This document shows, piece after piece, positions 52,240 to 64,000 of a stretch of 64,000 nucleotides of DNA. The notes under the pieces are model-generated. The model saw nothing but the letters and a program-made list of their open reading frames with translations, ran no database searches and was not told the DNA's origin. Numbering within the stretch: the first letter of the stretch is position 1; each line of letters opens with the position of its first letter. Both the position numbers and the translations under genes were made by a program. Source of the DNA: Hirundichthys speculiger (Eukaryota > Chordata > Actinopteri > Beloniformes > Exocoetidae). The DNA lies in contig JAGFBZ010001895.1 of assembly GCA_018398805.1 (NCBI GenBank), forward strand, positions 434,001 to 498,000, given 5' to 3'.

Positions 52240-53870
52240 ATCACCCGCCCCCGTGTCTCGCTGCTGTGTGGTCAAAGAGGTTGTCCAGGTAACGTTTTCT
52301 TTCATCACCTGCCCGCAGTTGTTCTCTGGGTCAGTGCAAGATGTCGCTGAGGGTTTAGCCTCGACTCCCAAAATAACACAGTATACTACCAAATACTAAA
52401 TCAACATATTTAACAAAAAAAATAAATAAAGCAACTTTTTTTTCCACCCTGGAAAACATTAAAAGCATTAGATAATGTTGACGTTTATCCTTATTATCAT
52501 TTTCTTTCAATGAAATCACAGGCGAGCAGTGGAGAAAAAAAAAAGAAAGTTTGTATGGGTTTAACGTAACACACTTTTTTAAAAAAAATGTTTGCTGCCG
52601 CAACTTCAGGCATGTGAGTCGAGGCATTTTTATTTCAATTATAAGGAGAAATGAAGCCGCTGCAGCACGCCTGACTGAGCACTTAAGATGATGTACAGCC
52701 ACTACAGATGTGCGAAGTCATCCAGAGAGATATGGAACGATTGTCTGTCCGTGCCATCTTCTGCCGTCTTTCTAAATATCAAACAAGGCAATAAGTATAA
52801 AAAATTGTCGGTCCCCTTTGTCCTCTAGTTTTCATGCAAATAACGCTATCGACAAACCTGACACTCACCACATAATGAGAAGAGGGTGATGAGAGACCGC
52901 TAGCACAGGAAGAGATAAGTGGGAGGGCTGAGAGGAAGAATTGTTCAGATAGAAAAAGATAAAACTGAGGAATAGAAGGATATGTAGAGCTAAAAAAAGA
53001 AAGAAAGAAAGAAAGAAAGAGTAGGGGTTTGGTGAGTGGGCACCTCAGCCTCCTTCTTCTGGAAGTAGAGACCATTATGCCAATAAATGGTCCTTGAGCC
53101 TCGGCAGACATGTGACTGCAAAGCCTGGCTGGTCTGCTCTGGTGGAGGGGGGAGCTGGGGGGGGGGCTGCATCAGAACACCGTGTACAGACACACGTCCA
53201 AACACATAATCACACACGCACACCACCTTCCACCTCCACAGCAGACTGCACAGACAGTCTTGCATGAATATTTATCAGAGCTCTTTATGAGTCGCGCGTT
53301 ACAGCAGCGATTTCTTTCACACGCTCACGTATCGCAGGTTTGGCAGCCGTTCATCCAGCTGATTTTTTCCCTCTCATCAGTATGCAGCGGAGCGACCTGC
53401 ACTGTGGCCCCGGTCACATCCCCGGGGCGGCAGGGACTCGCCTTCTCCAAAGGCTTCCACAAAAAATTATTCTATATAGTTGTGTGTATCTGCCGTAGAA
53501 TTAATGGTTAAACATTTTTGCTACGGTTACATATTTCCGCTTGTGTTTTTTTGAACAAAATAACCCCCCCCCCCATAAATGTCAACTCTAAAATGCATTA
53601 GGGAGAGCAAGCCACTGCGGAGCAGTTGTCCTAACATCCCACATCCTGGAGGGACTGTTATCGATCCACCTAAGCGAGCGAGCACATTTCAGAACCCACC
53701 GCAGTTTACTCAGCGTCCGTGTGCATCGTCCGCCTGCTTCAGAGGGCCCAGTCTCATTTGGACGGGCCGGGCAGCACTGTGGGCATCATGATTCCCCAGA
53801 GAACTGTGGATCTCTTTGTGGTAAAATGCACCACAAAGCATGTATGCATGTAAACGGGACCGATTAGATG
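48620..53870. other. Noncoding DNA, no gene seen
   Basis: Contains three tandem ctacaagag units (near 48720-48747), a (GT)n run at 52206-52237 and an (AAAG)n run at 52993-53021. No recognisable coding sequence. Confidence 0.4.
52205..52237. repeat. (GT)n microsatellite
   Basis: Uninterrupted TG repeat of about 16 units. Confidence 0.95.
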
Positions 53871-53884
53871 ATTTGGGATTTCAG

Positions 53885-54370
53885 AAGAATTAGGAGGACT
53901 TGGAGAACAGGTGGAGGCGGTAGAGAAACACAGACACCTGGGTGTCTGCCTGGACGGCAGAATGGACTGCAAGTGCAACACCGAGGCTGTTTACAGGGAG
54001 AGACAGAGGACTGTTCTTTCTGAGAAAGCTCAAGTTCCTCCGTGTTTGGCAGCAAAATGTTGTGTATCTTTGATATGTCGGCTGCGGAGAATGCAATTTT
54101 CCTATCATCAGCATCAGAGCATTGGTCTCGAAGAGACTAAAACAAACTGATAGAGAAGGCTGGCTCAGTGCTGTGGATTGATCTGGAGCCACAAGAGCTG
54201 CTTATGCAGAGAAGAGGTTATAGAAAACACTGCACAGCCTCTGTGTTGTCTGTTAAAGGCTTCTTCAGCCATGCTCCAGAAGGACAGAAGGACCATACAG
54301 GAGATCATTTTATTGTTCAGTCATTGACTGTTCAATTCAATCCAAACTGACCAACTATAAGCACATTTTT
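53885..54370 (+). mobile_element. LINE fragment (Rex1/L2-type)
   Basis: The plus strand reads VEAVEKHRHLGVCLDGRMDC then KCNTEAVYRERQR, the same motif as the minus-strand fragment at 48188-48610, and continues with downstream LINE wording (ctgatagagaaggctggctc) to about 54370. Degenerate. Confidence 0.7.
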
Positions 54371-54379
54371 GCTGCTCAC

Positions 54380-55630
54380 AAGCCGTTCTTGGCATCCGTG
54401 CTTCCCGTCCTGAGCAGATTAATCACACTGAGAGCAGCATGTGTTGTGACTGGGAGGGAGTGCTCAGTTCAGGCCCATATATTCAAGACAAAACTCAAAC
54501 AACGCGCCGCCTGTTTGTTCACCTGTGTAAAGCCAGACGCAGCCTTTTGATTGACAGGAGAGCCAATTTTCAGGCGCATTGAGCGTGTTTGTTCCCATGC
54601 AGGACGCATCGTTCCCCCCGGTGCCGCTCTCAGTCTGCGGACCCCTGGCCCCCCACCACTGAGCCGGAGCTGTGGGATTTTTAGTTTCCTCAAAAAGATA
54701 AAAAGAGAGAGAGGCAGTAAGGGAGGCGTAATGTCTGCGTCATGCCTCATGTCTCCCCGCTCTGTCAATGTCCTGCTACAACAATATGAGCCATGTTGGG
54801 CTTGAAGTTCAGTAATTACCACTCCCTTCTTAATTATCTATTTGTGCTCATTAAGTAACTCCCTTTGTCTGGTTGGGTTATGTACATAATCACCTGAAAA
54901 ATGATTACCTAACTGACCAACGAAATGCGGCATGTAGTCAGTAACCAACACTGAGGTTGTTACAAGCAGCCAACAGGGATGGAAATACAGGTACTGTCTT
55001 TGATATTTCTGCATTACTTCCTGCTTTCAAAAGCAAACATAAATTAATACTTAGAAACTCTGATAGATGGTTTCAGCCGTACCGATCAGGCATCTGTGTG
55101 GATGTTACTTTGGCAGTTCCTGATGACCTTAACACCTGCAGCAGCCCAGGCTCACTCACACTATGGTAACACCCCTCACTGGCAGCAGCAGCAGCCCCAG
55201 CAGGACAACACACCTGGCTGCCCACAACTATAATAATAAAAAAAAAAAAAATGAAGCCTGTTTGCACCTCTGATTAGCCATCTCTCCTTATTTTCTCATC
55301 GGGACTTTTTTAGTCTTTTGTGTTGTTTTTCATGAGTGCAGGTTTGACATTGGGAAAGCGTGTATTTTACGCCAAACTGCGTCTGTAACTCGAGACACGT
55401 AGGTTCGTTGTCTAAATCTGACCAAACTGTGAGAACAAAACTAAACAAGAAACGGTTGCTGAATGAGATTCTGTGTTTCACCTGTCCTTTCATTTATAAT
55501 TCTGTTATGTCATTTACCTTTTGTGTTACTGTTATATTTACAAAGTGTGTACCTCAGTGTAAAAGTGCATTCAGTTTAATTGTGACACAGTGAGCTGGAT
55601 GAATATGACACGGTTGCCATTATTGTTTAG
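54380..55630. other. Noncoding DNA, nothing recognised
   Basis: No coding signal. A short gca/cag-rich patch at 55180-55200 and an A-run at 55237-55249. Confidence 0.4.
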
Positions 55631-55639
55631 AAGCCTTTA

Positions 55640-56412
55640 CAGTGATCCCTTGCCAATTTGTACTTTAAGTTCTGCGGTTTCAGTTATTCACGGATTTTTC
55701 AGAAATATATAATATAATAAAAAATCAAGAAAAAATTGCGGAAATTCCGCGAAAATCCACCCCACAGCAGACGAGAGGCCGCAGCTGCCAGCGAAACCTC
55801 AAAAATAATGACTCACAGCCTCCTGTAAGCAACAGGAGAAACTGGCTCGGCACTCTAGAATCTGTGCTCTGATTGGCCGAGACGCGTCACAGGATGTTGT
55901 TCTCTCACAGCAAGAAATGTTGTGAGCCAGCCTGGCCCCTTTAAGAAGGTAGCCTTATAGGTAATGATGTGGCCTTATGGGTAATGGAGTGTGTGTGTTG
56001 TGGGACGGCAGAACGAAAATGGGGTTAGATGAAAAGTGTAGTGAGCATCAACAGCAGCCCAGCGTGTATAGATTTACATTCTCTGTTAACCGACAGGAGC
56101 CCAACAATACAACCTGTGTGATGTTACAGGTTCCTGCAGTGCCAGAATAAAGTGCTCGTTCCATGCAGAGAAAACCGGACTTTTTCTTTTGTTGTTGTTA
56201 GCGTGTTACCCGCTAATTACGAGCCAAGTTCAGAGACCAGAGGCTGTGAAGGTAACAGAAAGACCACAGTTGAGCCTTTGTCTTGTTTCTCTGCAGTTGC
56301 CTCGCTACTTTTTTGCGGTTTTTAAAGATATTTTAAACACATTATTTAGGCTCGGGGGGCTCCGGCTCCAGTTCGCGGGTCCCCATTAACTGCAAAAAAA
56401 AAGGAGTCACTG
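55640..56412. mobile_element. pogo/Tigger-like MITE
   Basis: Begins cagtgatccc and ends ggagtcactg, each bordered by TA (55638-55639 and 56413-56414), the target duplicated by Tc1/mariner/pogo elements. Near the ends, ttctgcggtttcagttattc and ttcgcgggtccccattaact look like the gcggttcacttat-type arms of known fish elements. Length 773 bp; no transposase seen. Confidence 0.6.
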
Positions 56413-57499
56413 TAGTTGCTTTTGCTATTAGAAACTGATAACAGACATATAATTTTAATGCTGTGATTAATTTGGTTATTTATATTTTGTAAGAGGTATT
56501 TCATTGTTTTTTTTTTTTTTTAACTTTCTTTAGAACATTTTGTGTATTTTCTGCTTTCTGGTCCAGTTCTCCAGTTCTCCATGCAAATGAATGTCATCCT
56601 TGCAAATAAATATTTCACCAGTTATCATTTGCTGCCGTGATTTTGATCATGATGCTGATGAAAATGCACAATGGCGCTGCGTTGCCGCTGCCTGCAGATG
56701 CATCCAGCCGCAGAGAGAGGCACTCGTTCTGCTTCATCCTTCTGGAGCTTCTTCACAGCGCCACATAACTGAACAGCTTTGATTGCAGACGCTATTTCTG
56801 GGTTGGATCTAAAACCCATGAAACAACGAGTCTTCTGTTTTGACTGGCCTTTTCATTTGTCCATCTCCCTTGTGTTTAATGGTGCTGTGAGTCGTTCAGA
56901 GTAAAGCTTTGGTAGCTGCTGTGGCTTTAGTGTTCAGTCAACTGTTCCCCCCAGCTTTTGTTTCTCAACTCAGTTCTGAGTCGTCGCTTTTGTAGCTTTT
57001 ATGAATGGCTTAGTTGAAAGAGCCTCACTGCATTTATTCATTTCTTTTTTCTCAACAGAGATGCGAGTTTGACAGATCAAAGTGCACGTCACGCTGGACG
57101 TCCTATTCCACATGGAGCGAGTTTCTTCTGGGGTGCTCTGATTTATGGTTATATATATTTTTAACATATTAACTTGAATTAGTAGGCAAAGCTGCTGTAA
57201 AAATAATCAGCTCAATGGTCCCAACTCTGCTTTTAGCTGCTGCCAGTGCAGTGCTTGTTGCTATGGTAACCTAATGTAACATAGATCTCAGGGCAGCAGA
57301 CTGATTTTCATGTCAGTATCAGCGTGATGCCAGCGTGACCCCCGATAAACAGTGTTTCATTTATTTTGGATCCCTGTGTGTGAGTGTTCAAAACCTTGAA
57401 CATTCAGTTCAAACAGCAACTATTCTCAGAGACACTCAGACTCAGTTTGAGTCAGATAAAATAATAATGATATTCTCATTTTAGTTAATGATATTTGCT

Positions 57500-57592
57500 T
57501 GGGGGTCATGCTCTGGCTCTCTGTAAAGCACCCGGAGCCAACTCGCATTGTAATAGAGGCCTTACAAATAAAATTGACTTGAACCGAATAAA
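57500..57592 (+). repeat. 3' tail of a retroposon
   Basis: ggctctctgtaaagcacccg, gagccaactcgcattgtaat and ttacaaataaaattgacttg repeat the tail found at 2276-2355, with a few changes. Confidence 0.6.
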
Positions 57593-57950
57593 AGCTTCCA
57601 TTTAAAGTGACAGTTTAAAGACACACAGACGGAGGAGCAAAAGAGAGGGACCTGAACATGAATAAATCTCTGACAGCAGTGTAAAAGTGACTTAACTTCC
57701 AGCCCTACAGGAGGACCCTCTGAGCAAAAAAATGATTTCTCTTGCTTTAAGGTTACTATGGCAATGACAACGGCCACTGAAAACTCTCAGCTGATGTCCA
57801 TGTGGAGATCAAAAGCTTCTCTCTTTTCTGCTCTATTTAAACATTTTAGCCTAGTAATGCATACTGGTTTTCCCAGAAATGCATTTCACAGTGCTGAAAG
57901 ACCCTCTGTGAGCTACTTCTGATTAAAATTAGTGTAGTACACCACCATAG

Positions 57951-57987
57951 TGGGAGCCAGTCACAGCGGTCATGTGACTGGCTCCCA
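57951..57987. repeat. Perfect 14-bp hairpin
   Basis: tgggagccagtcac (57951-57964), nine-base loop, gtgactggctccca (57974-57987). No T-run follows; function unknown. Confidence 0.9.
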
Positions 57988-60626
57988 GCTGTGCTGTCTT
58001 GCGTTCATGGTGACATCCTGAATACCAACAACAATCATCATAGCAGCATGCAGAACACACTTTATCCTTCACCGTATGACCTGCGTGGTGCCTGGTTTGG
58101 CCGAAAATGGCCAGAGTTCAGCAGACTCAGCTGAAACTTTTTAGCGAAGGAAGAGATGAGGCAGCTTCTGTGATTCAGGCGCTTGTAGCTGATCTGCTGC
58201 TATGCCACTGTGTGGGTAATGGAGCAAGTGGTGGGTGAGACGGGAGGGCAGAGCGACGAGAAATGGGGTCATTTAGGTTCACAACATCATTTGTGCAATG
58301 TTTGGTTTAATACGTGCCTTTTGTGTTTCTTTATGAGACATGCTTTGACTCATTGTAGGGCTTTTTAATGGCCTCATCATTCTGAATGATCATTGAAGTT
58401 ACACAGTGCGTTGACTAATATAATTTGTACCCCGGGGGTGCGAGTCTGTGTTGAGCGCGTACGTGTGTGTGTGTGTGTGCAGCTGCAGGGTGCTGTGTGT
58501 GAAAGGGAGAGAAAGCGTAATATTGTAAATTTGGTGCTGGTGGATGCATTTAAACCAGCAGGCTCCCACGTGCACGTGTTCACATGTCTAATGTCTCAGA
58601 GGTTTCCATGTGAATGGAAACTTTAACCACACGCGGCAGAGTAACTGCACTCTGGAGCACGTCGCTGCATTTACATGATCAATGCTTATTATAAAATGTC
58701 TGAGTACGCTGGTGCATATGCGTATATCTCTGTGTCCATCAACTGCGTCTGTACATGTGCACATGTAGGCCTATTTTAATTGTTGCCATGGAAACAGAGT
58801 GCTGCCAGTGAAGTCCAGATTCAAAGAGGGCATCGCTTTCTCTCTCCATCTCCGTCTCGCTATATAACTCTCACTCCTCCAATATGCCTTTCTTGTTCTT
58901 CCTCTTCGCCTCAGTCCTTCTCTAATTTTCTCTTCTGCTTGTTTCTTCTTTACATTTTCTCTTCTTTTCTTTTCCCATCCCCCCCCGTCACCGCTGCACA
59001 TCCACGTGCCTCTTATCATCTTTCCCTCCTTCTTTGCCTCCCACCTCCTGATCCTTCCTGCAGAGTGCTGTGCAGCTGACTATTAACACAGGGACCTGTA
59101 ATTAGAGCTGACGAACCTCCAACAATTAGTTTTCCCTAAAGAAGTTGTTCTGTCATCCACGCATTCGTCCCTTTATCCCTCTTTCAATCTTCCTCATGGT
59201 TTTTCCTCCTCTCTGTCATTTCCTTTCATATAACTGTCAGCTTCGTGGGGTGGATATTGTTTTGGTGTTTTTGTCCATCATTGTACCTTCCATCTGCTTT
59301 GTAAACGGCAGTCATGTATGAGATGTACCCACAATGCACCACGCAAGTTTTTAAGCAGCTGCACTCCCAGCGGCCCTGGTATCTCTTCACATAAAAAAAA
59401 AAAAAAGTGAAAAAGTGAACATCCATTCACACCTACACTTGCTGTATGTTGATAAACACAGGAGGAAGCATAACCTCCCACTCAGTTAGATGTAAACACA
59501 CTTTATCTGCTTCCTCTCACTCTTTCTTTTCCACCTTTTTACTGGCTCACCTGGCCCACCCACAATTCTTCACCCTCATTAATGAAAAGCTCTATAAATA
59601 AATACACAAAAGAGGGAGAAGAAGAGAAAGACATGGTCAAGCAGAACAGGGGAGGGAGGAGGGAGGAAAGAGGTCTGGACGGATGGCAAATGACTGCGAG
59701 TGCTAAAGTAGGCCAAAGGGCTTGAGGTGGGGGGGGGGTTATGGTATCAAAGCTTTGCGATTTGTCAAAAGTTCCTCCGTCGTCAATCACTTAATCAATT
59801 TCGGCGTCAGCCAGTTTGTCTGCATCTCTGGGTTGGTGCGTCGTTCATCTCACTCCAGACAGTTTGTCAGTCAGTGGCAGGTGGATGCGTCGTCTTTCCC
59901 CCATCTATCCCCTCTCGCTGTCATTTGCATTCACTCGCTGCGTTCTTTCCTCCTTCCTTCCCTCTGTTGCTCCCTTCATCTTCCCTTTGGCTCTCCTATT
60001 CTCTCCTCCTATCAGGAAATCAGCATGGCATTTATAAGATGTATCCATAATGCTGGCTCATAGCTTTCTACATAACTTATGGCTTCAAGGAGACCAAACA
60101 TAAAGCATATACTGTACCATGTTACCATGTACCCGTGTGTCTGTTTAGACGCTGTCGTTATGTGTCGAGTGTGTATTGTGTGAACTGGAACAAGATTTTT
60201 TTTTATAACATCTTTTAAACCAGATTTTCCTCTCATCCTTTCTTCTCCATTCAGCAGATATGCACTGGTTCATATTATGCATGTCGCCTCTAAGCAGATT
60301 CCTGTATTCAGCTGATATTGCTACAGTATGTTAACCTCTGTTTTCTATTTTCTCCCTCTCCACCATTTTTATTTAATTTTTTTTTATTTTTCTCTCTTTG
60401 CTTTTTCAAAACTCTGCCTTTCCCCTTCACCTCCTTCTCCATCGCCATCTCTTCCTGGTCCTTCCCTCCACTTCCTCTGTCTGTGCAGGTATTACTCTCC
60501 CTCTCCTACATCATGCCTGTCTGCGGACGCCTCAGCTTGTCCCTGACTCACACCGATCCCGGGGCACGCTTTTCCACCCGCGTGGTTGCCCGGAAACAAG
60601 AACAAGTCCGAACTCTACATCCGCCC

Positions 60627-61124
60627 ATGCCTTCATCACTTCACAAGCGCACAAGTGCCCCTCTCTGCCTGCCCCTCATTTTCCTGATGCTCTGCCTTCT
60701 CCATCTACCCCCGGCCTGCCACTCACGGAGAGAGAAGGGCGGGGGAGGCGGTGGCGGCCACTACATTCCCATCCCCCAGCCGCCTCCTCACCACTTGGCC
60801 CTGCCCAACATTTTACGTGGCCTCAGCATCGCTGTCGTCCTGGTGGGCAACTCCAGCGAGGTGGCACTGGCGGGGGCCCGCGAGAAGGAGGACTTTCTTC
60901 ACATGGCGCCCAACGTGGAGGTGCTGACCATGAATGAGACCGACCCTAAAAGCATCATCAAGAGTATCTGTGACTTAATGACGGAGCACTGGCTGCAGGG
61001 TGTGGTCTTCGGAGATGACACTGACCAGGAGGCCATCGCTCAGATCCTGGACTTCATTTCAGCCCAAACTCATATCCCCATCCTCGGAGTACGTGGGGGC
61101 TCCTCCATGATCATGGCTGCCAAG
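60627..61124 (+). CDS. grin2b: NMDA receptor subunit GluN2B, first coding exon (partial gene)
   Basis: GluN2B is a glutamate-gated channel subunit at synapses. This exon (acceptor ctgtgcag at 60481-60488, donor AAG|GTAGGA after 61124) gives 166 residues: signal peptide (residues 1-33, core [15 protein letters not shown]), a linker with seven Gly (38-44) and Pro-rich text, then the start of the clamshell amino-terminal domain (from about 61). Conserved landmarks are [10 protein letters not shown] (N-glycosylation site), [20 protein letters not shown] and GGSSMIM; the exon ends at the place known for vertebrate GRIN2B. This wording fits GluN2B rather than 2A, 2C or 2D. I chose the ATG at 60627 because it puts the hydrophobic core at the N-terminus; an in-frame ATG at 60513 in the same exon would add 38 residues. 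Further exons lie beyond the window. Fish have two grin2b copies; which one is unclear. Confidence 0.93.
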
Positions 61125-61470
61125 GTAGGAAACTTCCACTCACTCACTGACAGAAACTGCAACTGTGTGAGGGAACGCGTAGGCGTTTTGAGTGTGCAGA
61201 TAGTAAGAGGGCACTGACTTGAAATTGGAGCTCAGTAATGATGAATGTGGGGTCCTGCTCTCAGCTGACTGCTGCAATCATAAAGGTTTAGCAAAACAAT
61301 ACTTACATCTCCATTTTAATTCATGCTCTCATTATAGTCCTCCAGCCTGAAATCTCTGGTGGATTTCACTTCCATTAGCTGTAGCTTGCTGTCACTCATG
61401 GCTCGCCATGACTTTGATCACACCACCATCCAGTGAACCTCAGTCAGCAACAGATTAGTGTAACTGTATT

Positions 61471-61645
61471 CTGGGGCGCCGAAAAGGGGGGGTAAAGGAT
61501 ACGGATTATAGGGGCCCATGATTGAGGGGGGCCCAGAGAGGCCCCTAATGATGATCAAAAATAGCATCAACAAATTTCGCCGCTGTGTTGGGGGGCCCGG
61601 TAAAGATTCTTTTCATGGGGCCCAAAATCCCTAGCGGCGCCCCTG
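61471..61645. mobile_element. 175-bp hAT MITE with perfect 8-bp target-site duplication
   Basis: Flanked by ACTGTATT on both sides (61463-61470 and 61646-61653). The ends are inverted: ctggggcgccg at the left, cggcgcccctg at the right. An 8-bp duplication and C(A/T)GGGGCG ends are hAT hallmarks. Interior is G-run rich, with gggggcccag and ggggggcccgg, and has no coding capacity. It lies in the intron after the grin2b first coding exon. Confidence 0.85.
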
Positions 61646-61653
61646 ACTGTATT

Positions 61654-64000
61654 ATTTACATACAACACCACAATGGACATTCTGCTTGGAATCTTCTGTT
61701 TGATCGAGCATGCAATGTTAAAAACAGAGAAACGCTTCATTTTATTCATTATTTTTGTGTCTGAAAGGGAGACTCTCATACATAGTATTTAAAAATGACA
61801 AAAACAGAGATATCAAATTGACTGGAGCGAAACACTGATCCCATATTAACTTTGTGAGCTGAAAGACAAACAGGCATGTGAAGCTGGGGTCCCTGACTTT
61901 AAACACACACGGCCAACTGAGCTCATGCCAGTGACAGGATCAGCTGGAGATTGCACCGGGACACAGAACTAGATCTCTGCCTATTTACGAGGCCTTGCCT
62001 AATGGGATAAAGCAATCTGCTGCTGCTTTATCTGTGTCTGCCTGGGATCTGGATTTGGACATTCACAAAATCAGCTCATTCAATTTGTGCTTTCTGTATA
62101 AATCTAAAAGAACAGAAACAATAGCCAGTTAGGGAAAATGTGTCTATTCAGACAGAGAAATTCAAAGCTTGACAAAGTAATTTAGTTTTTTTGTTTTTTT
62201 TCACTCTTGACAATTTGCTGGTTGATCTTTGATTCAGGACGTCAGGCAGGACCCACATGCGCCTCAAGTCTCGGCTTTCATTCGCCTAAAATGAGACGAT
62301 ACCAAACGTTGCCAGACTGAACTGTGTGTTTATGCTGCTTCGCTCTAGTTAAGTTCCTCGCTGTACAAACATGACAGAAGTTTCCATATGGCAGCCAGCC
62401 AGTCAGATCATGACTCTTCTGCCCCCCCCATGTGTCAGGCATGACTACAGTCAAGTGTGAACCGATCGTGGTCATGTGACCACATGGAGTCTCAGTCTTA
62501 TCTCTGACGCTCTTTTCTCCATGCTGTCATCCTTGAATTTGTCTGCTGACCCTCTGATGTCAACAGGACCTTGTAGCAGCAGAGAAATGAGCTGCAGTGA
62601 CATGGCAAGACCAGTAGCCACCACCGAAGCTCTTCACTCTGTTCCTTCTCATTACTGCTCTGAAGGGAGAACTGGCAGGAAACTGTCCAGTCCCATTTAA
62701 CATTACACTCCTACATCCACAAAGACTTGGAACTGCACACACATTTGCTTGCTGTACAATCCCTCATACATACACAAAGGTTTTTCATCTCTATTTCATC
62801 TTGTACTTTTAACTTCCAGGTACAAGATACATTGACCCATGTGTGTGTCTGTGCATGTGCAGGGACAGTATTATTTATTAAGCGCATCTACCGTAAGTGC
62901 ACCAAGCAATAGCGAAGAGCAGTTTTTTGTGGTAAAGGTTTAAATGGATTTCCACGGCCACAAGCCAGCCTTTACCTCTCCCGTGAGCTTCGTCCTGGCT
63001 CTGGCCAGACCCTGGAGAGAGAGGATGGGTTCAGTCTCCAAACGGATTTGTGTCTACCTAATGGACTGAGACAATGGAGTGGCAAAAATACGATAGGGGA
63101 GGATCAGAGGGATGGAGAGAAAGAGACGTGGGAAAGTAGCGTAATGGAGAAAGTGAGGATAGACTGAGATTGGCTGGAGGAAATTGTGCTTTGAGTGAAA
63201 GTGACTCGTAAAGGAGTGGCGGGACTTCGTGGAAGGGTTGGATCTGATCAGGGGAGGCTCAGATGAGGCTGTGTTTAGGAGGTGCTGGAAAGCTGAGAAT
63301 AGAAGACAAGGGAGAAAAGGGGACAGTTTGATATCAGTAAGAAAGGAAAGCAAGAGGGGAAAGAAAATGAACGTCTCTGAATGTGAGCAGAGAGTGGGCG
63401 CTTTCTGATCAAGAGAAAGTGGAAAGCAGAGGAACTTTTCTTCCTTATGAACAGCGGGAATTGAAATAAAGTGATAGAGAGTAGCTGTGGAAGAGAGAAT
63501 GAGAGGGAGACTTGTAGACTGGAAGAAAAATTGGTGTGAGGCAGTTTTTTTTGAGTGAGCATCTCAAGGAAATGGACTGACAAAGAATGGGAAATTGGGA
63601 TTGAAATAGGGAGGTGTTTGTCTTACTGCCTTGTTCCATCACACACACAAACACACAAACGTGTTCAGCCATCAAGAGTGAAGGCCAAATACTGCTATTA
63701 CAGTTGGCAAGACAACCCTGTCTTTTTCATTACTCGTCGGAGGAAAGATGATAACAGGGTGCGACACATAAGGCAGAGAATACAACATTTTGATTTTTAG
63801 AGAAAACTGAAGAAGAGAAGAATTTGGAGGACTTGTACAAGATAGTTCCTTAAAATGTACCCTCTTCAGCAGAAATACTGTAGCGCTGTGTGGAGAGTCA
63901 GGCTGAATCATGATCAGAATTATATTCTTCTATCTCCCATAAATGTTTCTTGGTATCTGATTTTAAGCTATACTGTTACGAGTCAGTGAGAGATACGTTT
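61654..64000. other. Intron of grin2b
   Basis: No exon-like sequence recognised. From about 63080 to 63560 the plus strand is strongly purine-rich (GA), the complement of the C/T-rich tracts upstream. Confidence 0.5.

Larger units (their letters stand above)
56420..60480. other. DNA upstream of the grin2b coding exon
   Basis: No coding sequence recognised. Includes a retroposon tail (57500-57590), a perfect hairpin (57951-57987), a GT-rich patch at 58459-58480 and C/T-rich stretches at 58830-59060 and 60340-60486; the last forms the polypyrimidine tract of the grin2b acceptor. Confidence 0.4.

Noticed and set aside
60318..60626. Upstream extension of the grin2b open frame
   Set aside because: The part before 60489 is the polypyrimidine tract of the splice acceptor, and the part between 60513 and 60627 would bury the signal peptide; kept only as a note.

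Overview
The window looks like a piece of a teleost fish nuclear genome. The genes are split by GT-AG introns, the sequence is AT-rich and full of microsatellites, and the mobile elements are those typical of ray-finned fish: Tc1-like transposons, RTE and Rex1/L2-type LINEs, a tRNA-derived SINE, and hAT, TTAA-flanked and pogo-like MITEs. I recognise four protein-coding genes. Everything else is intron, repeat or noncoding DNA in which I see no gene.

Layout: (1) 297-3939, plus strand: the last seven exons of a WW-domain-binding-protein-2 family gene, closest to wbp2nl; its first exon lies left of the window. (2) 7195-15739, minus strand: hebp1, a heme-binding protein of the SOUL family, in four exons. 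Exon 4 carries a one-base length change that breaks the frame. Its introns are packed with repeats, including a SINE split by a ~378-bp insertion with a 20-bp target-site duplication. (3) 16072-17430: a decayed but complete-ended Tc1 transposon between hebp1 and fmc1. (4) 18432-19975, minus strand: fmc1, a two-exon gene for a mitochondrial ATP synthase assembly factor. (5) 20-60 kb: a roughly 40-kb stretch without recognisable coding sequence. It contains a long pyrimidine-rich tract (23.6-25.6 kb), a possible noncoding exon ending at 26381, and scattered transposon and LINE debris. (6) 60627-61124, plus strand: the first coding exon of an NMDA-receptor GluN2B subunit gene (grin2b), with signal peptide and the start of the amino-terminal domain. 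The gene continues beyond the window; 61.1-64 kb is its next intron.

The four genes have unrelated jobs: transcriptional coactivation or sperm-egg activation, heme binding, ATP synthase assembly, and glutamate-gated ion channel. Nothing here suggests an operon-like or cooperating system. HEBP1 and GRIN2B are also neighbours on human chromosome 12p13, so that pair is probably ancient synteny. The large gap before the grin2b coding exon probably holds its 5' noncoding exons and regulatory DNA, but I cannot prove this from the sequence alone.

The most notable observations are the hebp1 frameshift, an in-phase alternative last exon in wbp2nl, an Arg in place of a zinc-coordinating His in GluN2B, the SINE interrupted by an unclassified element that has a second copy 3 kb away, and a 175-bp hAT MITE with a perfect 8-bp target-site duplication.
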